Origin: Bacteroidota bacterium
GTDB lineage: Bacteria > Bacteroidota > Bacteroidia > UKL13-3
Reading direction: 5' to 3'
Length of the DNA: 64,000 nucleotides
Assembly (NCBI GenBank): GCA_027488905.1
Contig: JAIYAT010000020.1
Location: forward strand, 310,490 to 374,489
Shown here: in pieces, positions 8,695 through 18,425 of the stretch
Position numbering within the stretch: the first letter of the stretch is position 1
Layout: each line of letters starts with the position of its first letter
Translations under genes and position numbers: made by a program
Notes under the pieces: model-generated
Databases searched by the model: none
The model's input: only the letters and a program-made list of their open reading frames with translations
Told to the model about the DNA's origin: nothing

Positions 8695-10056
8695 TTATAC
8701 CAAAGATCCTGCTGCTTGTCGTCCTTTTATTCTACCGCTCTTCATCAAACCATCATAGTGACGCATCATTAAATGACTCTCTATTTGCTGTAAGGTATCT
8801 AAAACCACACCAACTAAGATGAGTAAAGAAGTACCTCCGTAAAACTGAGCAAACTGGCTATTGATGTTAAAAATGTTTGCTAAAGATGGAAGAATTGCTA
8901 CAAATGCTAAGAAAAATGCACCTGGTAATGTAATTCTAGACATCACATTATCAATGAAATCTGCAGTAGCCTTACCAGGTTTTACACCAGGGATAAATCC
9001 ACCGTTTCTTTTCATTTCATCAGAGATTTGATTAGCATTTACAGTAATAGCAGTATAAAAGTACGTAAACAAGATTATTAGTGTTGCAAAAGTTAGGTTA
9101 TAAACCCAACCCATTGGATTGATAAAAGCACCCATTACCCCTTGCATAGTTTCATAATCTGGGAAGAATTGTGCAACCGTGCTAGGAATGAACATTAATG
9201 CTTGAGCAAAGATGATAGGCATTACTCCAGCAGCGTTAACCTTTAAAGGGATATACTGTCTTACACCACCATATTGCTTATTACCAACAATCCTTTTTGC
9301 GTATTGTACAGGTATTTTTCGGGTACCTTGAACCAATAGGATTGTAATCATAATTACGGCGAATAACACAGCTAACTCTACCAAGAATATCACCAATCCT
9401 CCACCTGTTTCGCCTAATTTAAAATTAAACTCTTTAACCAATGCTTCAGGCAATCTTGCTATGATACCAATCATAATGATTAAAGAAATACCATTGCCAA
9501 TTCCCTTTTCAGTAATTCTTTCACCTAACCACATTACAAACATGGTGCTTGAGGTTAAGACAACTACTGAACTCAACATAAACATGAAGTTAGAAATCAC
9601 CTCTGGATTAGTAACTGAGATAATTGCTTGAGGATTTTCTGTTCTTAAATTAATAAGGAAACCAATTGACTGAACTGCTGTAATTACAATAGTTAAATAT
9701 CTGGTTATCTGATTAATTTTACGTCTTCCATCTTCACCTTCTTTTTGAAGTCTTTGAAAAGAAGGAACAGCTAAACTCAATAGCTGCACAACAATTGATG
9801 CCGAAATATAAGGCATGATACCAAGTGCGAAGATTGAGCCCCTTGCGAAAGCACCACCTGCAAAAGTATTAATCAAACCAAAAATACCACCTTCTGCTTG
9901 TTGAGCAGAACCTTCTAACATGTTTGGATCTACACCTGGGAGGGTAACATACGTACCCAAACGGTAGGCAAGTAACATCCAGAATGTAATAAGCAACTTG
10001 TATCTAAGTTCCTCAATTCTGAATATATTTTGAAATGTTTCAATTAGTTTCTTCAC
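8695..10056 (-). CDS. secY: Protein translocase subunit SecY
   Basis: This 453-residue inner-membrane protein forms the Sec channel. Ten hydrophobic segments can be counted. The family motifs GIMPYISASIVVQLL (after the first plug region) and YAKRIVGNKQYGG (cytosolic loop) are present. It follows rplO by 20 bases as in spc operons and is the last gene before the infA promoter. Confidence 0.98.
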   Translation of the reverse strand: MKKLIETFQNIFRIEELRYKLLITFWMLLAYRLGTYVTLPGVDPNMLEGSAQQAEGGIFGLINTFAGGAFARGSIFALGIMPYISASIVVQLLSLAVPSFQRLQKEGEDGRRKINQITRYLTIVITAVQSIGFLINLRTENPQAIISVTNPEVISNFMFMLSSVVVLTSSTMFVMWLGERITEKGIGNGISLIIMIGIIARLPEALVKEFNFKLGETGGGLVIFLVELAVLFAVIMITILLVQGTRKIPVQYAKRIVGNKQYGGVRQYIPLKVNAAGVMPIIFAQALMFIPSTVAQFFPDYETMQGVMGAFINPMGWVYNLTFATLIILFTYFYTAITVNANQISDEMKRNGGFIPGVKPGKATADFIDNVMSRITLPGAFFLAFVAILPSLANIFNINSQFAQFYGGTSLLILVGVVLDTLQQIESHLMMRHYDGLMKSGRIKGRQAAGSLV

Positions 10057-10076
10057 CGGTCGGGAATATTAAATAA

Positions 10077-10523
10077 TTATTTACTTGTAATTGAACCTCC
10101 AGCTGCTTCAATTGCTTTCTGCGCAGCTTCTGAAAACTTATCAGCTTTAATTTCTAACGCAGCTTTAATTTCACCACGTCCTAAAATTTTCACTAGATCA
10201 TTCTTTCCAATCAATCCATTGTCTCTTAAAACAGATGAATCAATTTTACTTATTCCTTTATCGGCAAGTTCTTGAAGTTTATCTAAGTTAATTGGAGCGT
10301 ACTCAACCCTATTAAGGTTTTTAAAACCAAACTTAGGTATACGACGATACAATGGCATCTGTCCACCTTCAAAACCTCTTTTTGTACTTGTTCCACTTCT
10401 AGAACCAGCACCTTTATGACCACGAGAAGCGGTTCCACCTTTTCCACTACCTTCTCCTCGACCTAACCTTTTACCTTCTCTATGAGTTGAACCAGGAGCT
10501 GGCTTTAATGTATGTAATTTCAT
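10077..10523 (-). CDS. rplO: 50S ribosomal protein L15
   Basis: The 148 residues show the Gly/Arg-rich N-terminal extension (GKRLGRGEGSGKGGTASRGH) and the later core with FEGGQMPLYRRIPKFGF. L15 is a late-assembly protein that threads into 23S rRNA. It lies between rpmD and secY. Confidence 0.98.
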   Translation of the reverse strand: MKLHTLKPAPGSTHREGKRLGRGEGSGKGGTASRGHKGAGSRSGTSTKRGFEGGQMPLYRRIPKFGFKNLNRVEYAPINLDKLQELADKGISKIDSSVLRDNGLIGKNDLVKILGRGEIKAALEIKADKFSEAAQKAIEAAGGSITSK

Positions 10524-10534
10524 GTCTGGTCCTT

Positions 10535-10714
10535 TTAGATTTTTTCAACTTTTAACAAATGAGAAACTTTGTTGATCATACCCATAATTTGTGGTGTAGC
10601 TTCAACCTCTTTTACTTGATGAAGCTTAGTAAACCCAAGGGCACGAACGGTGCGCTTTTGATCTTCTTTACGGTCGATGGCGCTCTTTATTTGTGTAACT
10701 CTTAACTTTTCCAT
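10535..10714 (-). CDS. rpmD: 50S ribosomal protein L30
   Basis: The 59-residue protein (MEKLRVTQIKSAIDRKEDQK at the start, ALGFTKLHQVKEVEAT in the middle) has the L30 fold order and usual length. The start is ATG at 10714. It sits 4 bases after rpsE and 11 bases before rplO. Confidence 0.97.
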   Translation of the reverse strand: MEKLRVTQIKSAIDRKEDQKRTVRALGFTKLHQVKEVEATPQIMGMINKVSHLLKVEKI

Positions 10715-10718
10715 CGTA

Positions 10719-11243
10719 TTATTCTTGTCCGTTAAAAACTTTCTTTAAACTAATTCCTCTTTGTTGTGCAATAGTATATGCATCACGCATTTCTAATAAA
10801 GCGTTAATGGTAGCTTTCACCACATTGTGCGGGTTAGAAGATCCTTTTGACTTTGCCAAAACGTCTGTAACTCCAGCACTTTCCAAAACTGCACGCATCG
10901 CACCACCTGCAATAACACCTGTTCCATGCGCAGCAGGCTTTAAAAATACACGACCACCGCCATATTTACCAAGTTGCTCATGAGGTACAGTGCCTTTTAA
11001 AACTGGCACTTTAACCAAATTTTTCTTAGCATCATCTACTCCTTTAGAAATAGCATCTGTTACTTCCAAAGATTTTCCTAAGCCATAACCAACTATACCA
11101 TTCCCATCACCTACTACCACTAAAGCTGAAAAACTAAATGTTCTACCACCCTTTGTAACTTTAGCTACGCGGTTTATAGAAACAACTTTTTCCTTTAGTT
11201 CAACATCAGTTGTTCTTACTTTTTTTATGTTCGCTGTTGACAT
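10719..11243 (-). CDS. rpsE: 30S ribosomal protein S5
   Basis: The 174 residues include the double-stranded RNA-binding half ([20 protein letters not shown]) and the [20 protein letters not shown] loop. S5 shapes the mRNA entry channel and translational accuracy. It lies between rplR and rpmD, 14 bases after rplR. Confidence 0.98.
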   Translation of the reverse strand: MSTANIKKVRTTDVELKEKVVSINRVAKVTKGGRTFSFSALVVVGDGNGIVGYGLGKSLEVTDAISKGVDDAKKNLVKVPVLKGTVPHEQLGKYGGGRVFLKPAAHGTGVIAGGAMRAVLESAGVTDVLAKSKGSSNPHNVVKATINALLEMRDAYTIAQQRGISLKKVFNGQE

Positions 11244-11257
11244 ACTCTTTCTTACAA

Positions 11258-11602
11258 TTAAAATTTAAGACCACCTTCACGAGCGCCTTCAGCAAGCGCC
11301 TTAACCCTACCATGATAAAGGTAACCACCTCTATCAAAAACAACTTCTGAAATACCTGCGGCAAGTGCTTTTTCAGCTAAACTTTTTCCAACAAGTACTG
11401 ATGAATCACCTTTTGCTACCTTTTCTGTCAATGCTCTAGATGAACTTGCAATTAAAGTAACACCAGCTATATCATCAATCAATTGAGCATAAATGAATCT
11501 ATTACTCCTAAAAACAGATAGACGTGGCTTCTGAGCTGTACCAGTTACGCGGCTGCGGATACGGGCACGAATTTTTCCTCTTCTTGAATCTTTATTAAAC
11601 AT
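11258..11602 (-). CDS. rplR: 50S ribosomal protein L18
   Basis: The 114 residues contain [18 protein letters not shown] and end in [21 protein letters not shown]18 carries 5S rRNA to the large subunit with L5. The length is normal, and it sits 9 bases after rplF. Confidence 0.98.
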   Translation of the reverse strand: MFNKDSRRGKIRARIRSRVTGTAQKPRLSVFRSNRFIYAQLIDDIAGVTLIASSSRALTEKVAKGDSSVLVGKSLAEKALAAGISEVVFDRGGYLYHGRVKALAEGAREGGLKF

Positions 11603-11611
11603 AGCTCAATA

Positions 11612-12166
11612 TTATTTAGAAGCAGTTTTACCTGCTTTTCTTCTCAACACTTCATTTACAAACTTAATACCCTTGCCTTTATATGGTTCTGGTGCGCGCA
11701 ATGACCTAATCTTTGCTGCTACTTGACCAACTAATTGCTTATCAATTCCTTCTAAAGTTATGATTGGGTTTTTACCTTTTTCTTGTTCAGTTTTTACTTG
11801 AACTTCTTTGGGTACTTCAAAATAAATATGATGTGAATATCCAAGGGTTAAATCTAAAATATTTCCATCATTAGTAGCTTTGTAACCAACACCCACCAAT
11901 TCTTGTCTTTTTGAATATCCTTGAGTAACACCCGTAACCATATTGTTTACAAGTGACCTATAAAGGCCATGAAGTGCTCTATGGCGCTTATGGTCTGTAG
12001 CTCTAGTAAAAGAAATGATACCATCGGTAACATCTAACTTAATATCTGGATCCATTTGTTGCGTTAATTGACCTTTTGGACCTTTAACTGAAACAAGATT
12101 AGAAGAAGAAACTACCACTTCAACACCTGAAGGAACTTTAATAATTGCTTTACCTATACGTGACAT
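11612..12166 (-). CDS. rplF: 50S ribosomal protein L6
   Basis: The 184 residues start MSRIGKAIIKVPSGVEV and hold both halves of L6, including the C-terminal signature PEPYKGKGIKF. L6 lies near the GTPase centre. It sits 16 bases after rpsH. Confidence 0.98.
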   Translation of the reverse strand: MSRIGKAIIKVPSGVEVVVSSSNLVSVKGPKGQLTQQMDPDIKLDVTDGIISFTRATDHKRHRALHGLYRSLVNNMVTGVTQGYSKRQELVGVGYKATNDGNILDLTLGYSHHIYFEVPKEVQVKTEQEKGKNPIITLEGIDKQLVGQVAAKIRSLRAPEPYKGKGIKFVNEVLRRKAGKTASK

Positions 12167-12182
12167 TTTATTCTCCTTTCAA

Positions 12183-12581
12183 TTAATAAACGAAACATAA
12201 AACTTCACCACCTACATTGTTAATCTTTGCTTCCTTTTCAGTCATTACACCTTTAGAAGTAGTTACAATGGCTATACCCATGCCATTAATAACACGCGGC
12301 AAAGTGTCAACGCCAGTATAACGACGTAAACCTGGACGACTTACGCGCTCAAGTGTCTTAATTGCAGAAGTTTTGGTTAATGGATGATACTTAAGGGCAA
12401 TTTTTATGATACCTTGACGGTTTTCTATATCCTCAAATTTGTAATTAAGAATATAACCCTTCTCGAATAATACTCGAGTAATCTCCTTTTTAATTTTGGA
12501 GCTTGGAATCTCTACTATGCGATGATTTGCCTTGATCGCATTACGAAGCCTAGTTAAATAATCTGATATTGGATCTGTCAT
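12183..12581 (-). CDS. rpsH: 30S ribosomal protein S8
   Basis: The 132 residues start MTDPISDYLTRLRNA and keep the RNA-binding signature GIAIVTTSKGVMTEKEA. In E. coli S8 also represses the spc operon by binding its mRNA. Unusually for this array it is separated from rpsN by 124 bp, which hold a promoter and a leader hairpin, so a local start and possible feedback are likely here. Confidence 0.98.
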   Translation of the reverse strand: MTDPISDYLTRLRNAIKANHRIVEIPSSKIKKEITRVLFEKGYILNYKFEDIENRQGIIKIALKYHPLTKTSAIKTLERVSRPGLRRYTGVDTLPRVINGMGIAIVTTSKGVMTEKEAKINNVGGEVLCFVY

Positions 12582-12606
12582 ATGATATATTTTGTTACTT
12601 GCAAGC

Positions 12607-12626
12607 AGTAAGCCAAGGCTTTTACT
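12607..12626 (-). promoter_or_regulatory. Leader hairpin upstream of rpsH
   Basis: On the minus strand AGTAAAAGCC-TT-GGCTTACT forms a stem with a bulged A, 26 bases before the rpsH start, inside the leader that the 12664-12695 promoter would produce. It could be a ribosomal-protein leader element; S8 is the obvious candidate ligand, by inference only. Confidence 0.4.
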
Positions 12627-12663
12627 CTTACTTGCTAAGTGATTGTTTATATTTTAAGGGCTG

Positions 12664-12695
12664 CAAATATATAAATAATTGCTAAACCTTTACAA
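12664..12695 (-). promoter_or_regulatory. Internal promoter for rpsH and downstream spc genes
   Basis: On the minus strand TTG (12695-12693), 21 bases, then TATATTTG (12671-12664) fit the Bacteroidota promoter pattern. It is downstream of the rpsN stop and about 80 bases upstream of rpsH, leaving a leader of about 75 bases. Confidence 0.7.
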
Positions 12696-12705
12696 TTTAT
12701 TTTTA

Positions 12706-12975
12706 TTACCAGCTAGATTTGGTAACACCTGGAATTTTACCCATTAAGGCAAGTTCACGAAATTGATTACGGCAAATACCGAAATCCTTCATGTATCCTT
12801 TAGGCCTTCCTGTTAATTTGCAACGATTTTTAAGACGAACAGGTGAAGCATTTTTAGGAAGTTTTTGCAACCCAATATAATCACCTGCTTGTTTTAATGC
12901 CTCACGCTTAGCAGCAAACTTTGCCACCATTTTCTCTCTTTTGCGTTGACGGGCTTTTACTGACTCTTTTGCCAT
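12706..12975 (-). CDS. rpsN: 30S ribosomal protein S14, long zinc-free form
   Basis: At 89 residues this is the long S14. The C-terminal region ([20 protein letters not shown], then [11 protein letters not shown]) has only two isolated Cys residues instead of the CxxC...CxxC knuckle, so no zinc is bound. S14 assembles late in the 30S head. It lies between rplE (10-base gap) and the rpsH promoter. Confidence 0.98.
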   Translation of the reverse strand: MAKESVKARQRKREKMVAKFAAKREALKQAGDYIGLQKLPKNASPVRLKNRCKLTGRPKGYMKDFGICRNQFRELALMGKIPGVTKSSW

Positions 12976-12985
12976 TATTTAAATA

Positions 12986-13534
12986 TTACGCTTTTTTAAA
13001 TGGTAAACCAAACTCCTTTAGCAATTCTAAGCATTGCTCATCCGAACTGGCAGTAGTTACAAATGTAATGTCCATACCATTGATTCTGTTAACCTTATCG
13101 ATAACAATCTCAGGGAAAATGATTTGTTCTGTTACACCCATGTTATAATTTCCTCTGCCATCAAAACCTTTAAGTTTTAAGCCTTGAAAATCCCTTACAC
13201 GAGGTAAAGAAACTGAAATTAAACGATCTAAGAACTCATACATACGGTCTCCACGCAAAGTTACACGTGTTCCAACCGGAACACCTTTTCTTAACTTGAA
13301 GTTTGAGATATCTTTCTTTGAACGTGTAGGAACAGCTTTTTGTCCAGCAATATTTGAAAGTTCTTCAATTGCTTGGTCAACCAATTTCTTATCTGCAACA
13401 GCAGCTCCAACTCCTTGGTTAATACAAATTTTAAGTAACTTAGGAACCATCATTGGGTTCTTATACTTGAATCTTTCCTGCATTGCGGGAACGATTTCTT
13501 TTGAATATTGTTCTTTTAATCTTGGCGTGTACAT
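12986..13534 (-). CDS. rplE: 50S ribosomal protein L5
   Basis: The 182 residues include [33 protein letters not shown] and [19 protein letters not shown]5 binds 5S rRNA and touches P-site tRNA. I chose ATG at 13534 ([10 protein letters not shown]); a TTG two codons earlier is the other possible start. It lies 12 bases after rplX. Confidence 0.97.
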   Translation of the reverse strand: MYTPRLKEQYSKEIVPAMQERFKYKNPMMVPKLLKICINQGVGAAVADKKLVDQAIEELSNIAGQKAVPTRSKKDISNFKLRKGVPVGTRVTLRGDRMYEFLDRLISVSLPRVRDFQGLKLKGFDGRGNYNMGVTEQIIFPEIVIDKVNRINGMDITFVTTASSDEQCLELLKEFGLPFKKA

Positions 13535-13546
13535 ATACAATAAATA

Positions 13547-13885
13547 TTAGTCAATAAAATCACCAGATTTTTTTGATACCCTTAATAATTTTCCACTTTC
13601 ATTGGTTTTGCGACCAATTTTAGTTGGATTACCTGTTTTATCTACAACTTTAAGGTTGGAGATATGAACAGGCGCCTCTTTTGAAATAATGCCACCGTTT
13701 TGATTCTGAGCATTAGGTTTAGTATGACGCTTAACAATGTTAACGCCCTCAACAATTGCTCTGTTTGTTTCGGTAATTACTTCTATTACCCTTCCTTTTT
13801 TGCCTTTATCGTCACCAGTAATAACAAGAACGTTATCACCTTTTTTTACATGACGTTTAGCCTGGCTGTTAAACTTTCTTTCCAT
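13547..13885 (-). CDS. rplX: 50S ribosomal protein L24
   Basis: The 112 residues carry the KOW motif (KKGDNVLVITGDDKGKKGRV) that nucleates 50S assembly, followed by KRHTKPNAQNQNGGII. The length is normal. It lies 2 bases after rplN. Confidence 0.98.
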   Translation of the reverse strand: MERKFNSQAKRHVKKGDNVLVITGDDKGKKGRVIEVITETNRAIVEGVNIVKRHTKPNAQNQNGGIISKEAPVHISNLKVVDKTGNPTKIGRKTNESGKLLRVSKKSGDFID

Positions 13886-13887
13886 TA

Positions 13888-14256
13888 TTATAGAACCTCC
13901 GGTGCTAAAGATACAATTTTCATGAACTGTTTTTCTCTAAGCTCACGAGCAACTGGTCCGAAAATACGGGTTGCGCGTGGCTCATCTTGCGCGTTCAATA
14001 AAACGCAAGAATTATCGTCAAAGCGAATGTAAGATCCGTCTTGTCTGCGCACTTCTTTTTTCGTGCGAACGACTACTGCTTTAGAAACAGCACCTTTTTT
14101 AACTGTTCCAGAAGGAATCGCTGATTTTACAGTCACTACAATTTTATCACCTACAGAGGCGTATCTTCTACCCGTACCACCTAGCACACGAATACAAAGT
14201 ACTTCTTTTGCGCCGCTGTTATCTGCTACTTTTAGCCTTGATTCTTGTTGTATCAT
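13888..14256 (-). CDS. rplN: 50S ribosomal protein L14
   Basis: The 122 residues start [19 protein letters not shown] and are colinear with L14 to the end ([19 protein letters not shown]). L14 forms an intersubunit bridge. It starts 2 bases after the rpsQ stop. Confidence 0.99.
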   Translation of the reverse strand: MIQQESRLKVADNSGAKEVLCIRVLGGTGRRYASVGDKIVVTVKSAIPSGTVKKGAVSKAVVVRTKKEVRRQDGSYIRFDDNSCVLLNAQDEPRATRIFGPVARELREKQFMKIVSLAPEVL

Positions 14257-14258
14257 CG

Positions 14259-14528
14259 TTACTTAGCTTTTTCAATGATTTCTACTAATCTCCAACGCTT
14301 ATCTTTACTAAGCGGACGAGTTTCCATCACTCTTACAATATCATTCATATTACACTCATTCTTTTCATCATGAGCTTTAAATTTTGAGGTCATCTTGATG
14401 AACTTACCATATTTAGGGTGCATCACTTTACGCTCAACGGAAACAACAATAGTTTTTTGCATTTTATTGCTAACTACTTTGCCGATGATAACCTTCCTCG
14501 AATTTCTTTCTTCAGTTGTATTTTCCAT
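14259..14528 (-). CDS. rpsQ: 30S ribosomal protein S17
   Basis: The 89-residue OB-fold protein shows [20 protein letters not shown] and ends with the conserved [16 protein letters not shown]. It binds 16S rRNA early. A ten-residue polar N-terminal extension precedes the conserved part. It lies between rpmC and rplN. Confidence 0.98.
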   Translation of the reverse strand: MENTTEERNSRKVIIGKVVSNKMQKTIVVSVERKVMHPKYGKFIKMTSKFKAHDEKNECNMNDIVRVMETRPLSKDKRWRLVEIIEKAK

Positions 14529-14537
14529 ATTCCCGAT

Positions 14538-14738
14538 TTATTGTGCACTTACAATCTGACGTTTACGTTGCTCAGTTACTAAACGTGCAATCAACTTCTT
14601 ATTTTCCTTAATGATGTTGGGATTTTCAACAGGAGAAATCGCATGGTTTAACAAAAGCTTGTTAAAACTAGCTCTTTCTTCACGAATTCTTGCTGCCAAC
14701 TCTTTGTTAGACAATTCCCTGATTTCTGTATTATTCAT
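14538..14738 (-). CDS. rpmC: 50S ribosomal protein L29
   Basis: The 66-residue two-helix protein has EIRELSNKELAARIREER at the N-terminus and IARLVTEQRKRQ at the end. L29 lies at the exit-tunnel rim, where trigger factor and SRP dock. The start codon is 2 bases after the rplP stop. Confidence 0.98.
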   Translation of the reverse strand: MNNTEIRELSNKELAARIREERASFNKLLLNHAISPVENPNIIKENKKLIARLVTEQRKRQIVSAQ

Positions 14739-14740
14739 AA

Positions 14741-15160
14741 TTATTCGCTATATTCAGGTTTAACCACAAATTTAGTAACCACTGGAAGTTTTTGTGAAGC
14801 CAATCTCATAGCTTCTTGAGCAACCGCTTTTGGAACACCATCCGCTTCAAAAATGATGGTACCTGGCCAGCAACGAGCTACCCAAAATTCTGGTGCTCCC
14901 TTACCTTTACCCATACGTACTTCGGCTGGTTTACGTGTCATTGGTTTATCAGGAAAAACCCTGATCCAAACTTGCCCCTCACGTTTCATGTAGCGATTTA
15001 GAGCCACACGGGCTGCTTCTAATTGCTTAGAAGTCAAGAAACAGGTATCAAGTGCTTTTAATCCAAAGCTACCAAAGGCAACATTAAAGCCACGAGTGGC
15101 ATTACCTTTCATTCTACCTTTTTGCTGTTTCCTATATTTCGTCTTTTTAGGCTGTAACAT
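14741..15160 (-). CDS. rplP: 50S ribosomal protein L16
   Basis: The 139 residues match L16 throughout ([37 protein letters not shown]). L16 organises the A-site region and peptidyl-transferase centre. It lies between rpsC and rpmC. Confidence 0.99.
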   Translation of the reverse strand: MLQPKKTKYRKQQKGRMKGNATRGFNVAFGSFGLKALDTCFLTSKQLEAARVALNRYMKREGQVWIRVFPDKPMTRKPAEVRMGKGKGAPEFWVARCWPGTIIFEADGVPKAVAQEAMRLASQKLPVVTKFVVKPEYSE

Positions 15161-15192
15161 TTTTACAGTTAATTATACTATCGAACAATTTA

Positions 15193-15987
15193 TTACTTTC
15201 TTCTGCGATCTCCGCCACCAGAATTTCTTCTGTCTCCACCACCACCACCACCTGGTCTTCTATCTCTTCTATCTCCACCTTCTTGTCTTCTATCCGGTCT
15301 ACCTCCACCTGAAGGTTTATCATTTCCAGTGTTGATTCCAATATTTGGTGATAAATCTCTCTTTCCAAAAACTTCACCTTTACAAATCCATACCTTGATG
15401 CCAATTTTTCCGTATACTGTCAATGCTTCTGCAATGGTATAATCAATATCAGCTCTTAACGTATGAAGCGGTGTTCTACCTTCTTTGAAAACTTCAGATC
15501 TAGCCATCTCCGCGCCACCTAATCTTCCACTTACCATTACTTTAATACCTTCAGCACCCATTCTCATTGTTGAAGCAATTGCCATTTTTACAGCTCTCTT
15601 GTAAGATACACGAGCTTCAACTTGGTTTGCAATTGATTCCCCAACTAATGTTGCATCTAATTCTGGTCTTTTGATTTCAAAAATATTGATTGCAACATCC
15701 TTCTTGGTTAATTTCTTAACCTCTTCCTTTATCTTGTCTACTTCTGAACCAGCTTTACCGATAACAATACCAGGTCTGCTTGTATGAATAGTGATTATTA
15801 CACGCTTTATAGTACGCTCAATTATAATTTTAGCAATACCACCTTTTGTGATACGAGCGTTTAAATATTTTCTGATTTTCTCATCTTCGATAAGTTTTTC
15901 AGAGAAATTTTTTCCTCCATACCAATTAGACTCCCAGCCTCTAATAATACCTAAACGTATTCCTATAGGGTTAACCTTTTGTCCCAT
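15193..15987 (-). CDS. rpsC: 30S ribosomal protein S3 with Gly/Arg/Asp-rich tail
   Basis: Residues 1 to about 215 are standard S3, with the KH-domain loop [20 protein letters not shown] and the C-terminal half [13 protein letters not shown] low-complexity tail of about 45 residues follows, made of RPDRR, GGDRR and poly-Gly blocks. S3 forms the mRNA entry site and helicase activity, and the tail should protrude from the 30S surface. The tail DNA is itself a short imprecise repeat. It lies 7 bases after rplV. Confidence 0.98.
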   Translation of the reverse strand: MGQKVNPIGIRLGIIRGWESNWYGGKNFSEKLIEDEKIRKYLNARITKGGIAKIIIERTIKRVIITIHTSRPGIVIGKAGSEVDKIKEEVKKLTKKDVAINIFEIKRPELDATLVGESIANQVEARVSYKRAVKMAIASTMRMGAEGIKVMVSGRLGGAEMARSEVFKEGRTPLHTLRADIDYTIAEALTVYGKIGIKVWICKGEVFGKRDLSPNIGINTGNDKPSGGGRPDRRQEGGDRRDRRPGGGGGGDRRNSGGGDRRRK

Positions 15988-15994
15988 TCTGTTA

Positions 15995-16384
15995 TTAATT
16001 ATCGTTTTCTATTACTTCACTATTTTCTACAGTAGCAGCAACTTTGCTGTCTACTACAAGCGTTACATGGTTGGAACGTTTGCGAATTCTATGCGCTCTA
16101 CCTTGTGGTGCTGGCAAAATGCGTTTAATCATCGGGCCTCCATCAACAAATATAGTTTTAACATACAACTGACTTTCTTCTACCCTTAAACCTTCATTCT
16201 TTTGTTGCCAGTTAGAAATGGCTGAACGAAGAAGTTTTTCTAAACGAAGAGAGTTTTCTTTCTTAGCATTAAATACTAATATATTGAAGGCCTCTTCTAC
16301 GCGCTTCCCGCGAATTAGGTCGGCCAACAACCTCATCTTACGTGGCGAGGTAGGGCAATTATTTAATTTAGCTACAGCTTCCAT
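15995..16384 (-). CDS. rplV: 50S ribosomal protein L22
   Basis: The 129 residues carry [20 protein letters not shown] and the long hairpin end [17 protein letters not shown] that lines the exit tunnel. A short acidic tail extends beyond the usual end. It lies 5 bases after rpsS. Confidence 0.98.
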   Translation of the reverse strand: MEAVAKLNNCPTSPRKMRLLADLIRGKRVEEAFNILVFNAKKENSLRLEKLLRSAISNWQQKNEGLRVEESQLYVKTIFVDGGPMIKRILPAPQGRAHRIRKRSNHVTLVVDSKVAATVENSEVIENDN

Positions 16385-16389
16385 TCTTC

Positions 16390-16656
16390 TTAATCTTTCT
16401 TAACAGGATGCGACTTAAATGTTCTAGTTGGGGCAAATTCTCCTAACTTATGACCAACCATATTCTCAGTAACATAAACAGGAATAAACTTACTACCGTT
16501 ATGAACTGCAAATGTATGACCAACAAAATCAGGTGTAATCATTGACCTACGACTCCAAGTCTTAATTACAGTTTTCTTTTTGTTATCATTCATAGCAAAA
16601 ACTTTCTTCTCAAGTTTTACTTCTACAAATGGACCTTTCTTTAATGAACGCGCCAT
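16390..16656 (-). CDS. rpsS: 30S ribosomal protein S19
   Basis: The 88 residues start [19 protein letters not shown] and contain [20 protein letters not shown] and [14 protein letters not shown]19 pairs with S13 in the head. It lies 5 bases after rplB. Confidence 0.99.
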   Translation of the reverse strand: MARSLKKGPFVEVKLEKKVFAMNDNKKKTVIKTWSRRSMITPDFVGHTFAVHNGSKFIPVYVTENMVGHKLGEFAPTRTFKSHPVKKD

Positions 16657-16661
16657 ATTTC

Positions 16662-17492
16662 TTATTTCTTCTTACGACTTTCTATAATCATTGAATTCGA
16701 ATATTTTTTAGGCGAGCGGGTTTTGTAACCTTTAGCCTTTAGGCCTTTGCGTGACCTTGGATGACCTCCAGAAGCTCTACCTTCACCACCACCCATTGGG
16801 TGATCCACTGGATTCATCGCTACTGGACGAGTACGAGGACGTCTACCTAACCAACGATTAGCACCAGCCTTACCTTTACGCTCATTCATGTGGTCTTGGT
16901 TAGAAACTTGACCTACTGTTGCAAAACAAGTAACCAAGATATTTCTAGTTTCGCCAGATGCTAATTTAACAGTGGCATATTTTCCATCACGGTTAAGCAA
17001 TTGTGCTGCGCTACCTGCTGACCTTACCAATTGACCCCCACGACCTGGTTGTAACTCGATGTTGTGAATGGTTGTACCCAATGGTATTTCAGATAATGGC
17101 AATGCATTTCCTAAATCTGGTGAAACACCAGTACCACTACTAATTGTCATTCCAGCTTCTAGTCCTTTAGGTGCAAGAATATATCTTTTTTCACCATCAG
17201 TATAGACTAATAAAGCAATCCTGCATGTACGATTTGGATCGTATTGAATTGAATCAACATTAGCTTCAATACCATGTTTGTTTCTTTTGAAATCAATGAT
17301 ACGGTATTGCTTCTTATGACCACCACCTAAATAGCGCATGGTCATTTTACCACTGTTATTTCTACCACCAGAACTTTTCTGGCTTAACAAAAGTGATTTT
17401 TCCACTTTATACCCCGGTGTCAACTCTTCGAAAGTGTTGGCAGCCTTAAATCTGGTACCGGGTGTTACTGGTTTATATTTCCTAATTCCCAT
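16662..17492 (-). CDS. rplB: 50S ribosomal protein L2
   Basis: The 276 residues contain [20 protein letters not shown], the peptidyl-transferase-proximal loop ([20 protein letters not shown]) with its conserved His, and [18 protein letters not shown] near the end. L2 is needed for subunit joining and peptide bond formation. It lies 8 bases after rplW. Confidence 0.99.
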   Translation of the reverse strand: MGIRKYKPVTPGTRFKAANTFEELTPGYKVEKSLLLSQKSSGGRNNSGKMTMRYLGGGHKKQYRIIDFKRNKHGIEANVDSIQYDPNRTCRIALLVYTDGEKRYILAPKGLEAGMTISSGTGVSPDLGNALPLSEIPLGTTIHNIELQPGRGGQLVRSAGSAAQLLNRDGKYATVKLASGETRNILVTCFATVGQVSNQDHMNERKGKAGANRWLGRRPRTRPVAMNPVDHPMGGGEGRASGGHPRSRKGLKAKGYKTRSPKKYSNSMIIESRKKK

Positions 17493-17500
17493 TGCTTCTA

Positions 17501-17791
17501 TTAAATATTAGCGAAGAAGTCAATTTTTTGACCATCTTGCAAGGTTATTATTGCTTTTTTGAAAGAAGCTTTACGACCGGAAAAATTTCCTTTTTTAGTA
17601 AATCTACTCTTAGCTTTACCGGCGTAAATCATAGTGTTAACATTTACAACGTTTACACTGTAGATTGTTTCAACAGCTTGCTTAATTTCAGTTTTAGTTG
17701 CCGCTTTAGCTACTATAAAACTTACTTTATTAAGCTTATCGCTTATTGCTGTGAACTTCTCTGTAACTAAAGGCTTTTTTAATATAGTCAT
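17501..17791 (-). CDS. rplW: 50S ribosomal protein L23
   Basis: The 96 residues start [19 protein letters not shown] and have [21 protein letters not shown]23 is the exit-tunnel docking site for trigger factor and SRP. Normal bacterial length. It lies 6 bases after rplD. Confidence 0.97.
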   Translation of the reverse strand: MTILKKPLVTEKFTAISDKLNKVSFIVAKAATKTEIKQAVETIYSVNVVNVNTMIYAGKAKSRFTKKGNFSGRKASFKKAIITLQDGQKIDFFANI

Positions 17792-17797
17792 AATGCC

Positions 17798-18424
17798 TTA
17801 TTTTAAAATATTCTCTATTACTTCTACTGAACCTTCTAACAAAATCAACTTATCAGCATTTAATATATCATAAGTGCTTAAGTCTTTTGCAGCCATTACT
17901 TTAGCTTTAGGCAAATTTCTACCGCTCTTTAATATATTCTCGTTGTAATCAGCCAAAACCATGATTGTTTTGCTATCTGATGCCTTCAAGCTGTTTAAAA
18001 TATTGATATAGTTCTTTGTTTTTGGTGCATCCATGTTAAAGTTTTCAAGAATGGTTATACCATTTTCTTTAACTTTATAAGCCAATGCACTTTTACGTGC
18101 AAGTTGCTTTAACTTACGGTTCAACTTAAAACTATAATCTCTTGGACGTGGGCCATGAATACGAGCACCACCTACAAAAGTACCTGATTTAATTGAACCT
18201 TTACGTGAACCACCTGTACCTTTTTGTCTGTGCAACTTCTTAGTTGAACCACTAATTGTACTTTTCTCTTTAGAAGAGTGGGTACCTTGGCGTTGATTAG
18301 CCAAGTATTGTTTCACGTCCAAGTAAATGGCATGATCGTTAGGTTCGATACCAAATATATCGCTATTTAACTTGACCTTTTTACCGGTCTCTGTTCCACT
18401 GGTATTTAATACTGCTAATTCCAT
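17798..18424 (-). CDS. rplD: 50S ribosomal protein L4
   Basis: The 208 residues include the tunnel-loop segment KLHRQKGTGGSRKGSIKSGT and GGARIHGPRPRDYSFKLNRK. L4 lines the exit tunnel, and in E. coli it also feeds back on the S10 operon. It starts one base after the rplC stop. Confidence 0.98.
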   Translation of the reverse strand: MELAVLNTSGTETGKKVKLNSDIFGIEPNDHAIYLDVKQYLANQRQGTHSSKEKSTISGSTKKLHRQKGTGGSRKGSIKSGTFVGGARIHGPRPRDYSFKLNRKLKQLARKSALAYKVKENGITILENFNMDAPKTKNYINILNSLKASDSKTIMVLADYNENILKSGRNLPKAKVMAAKDLSTYDILNADKLILLEGSVEVIENILK

Positions 18425-18425
18425 T

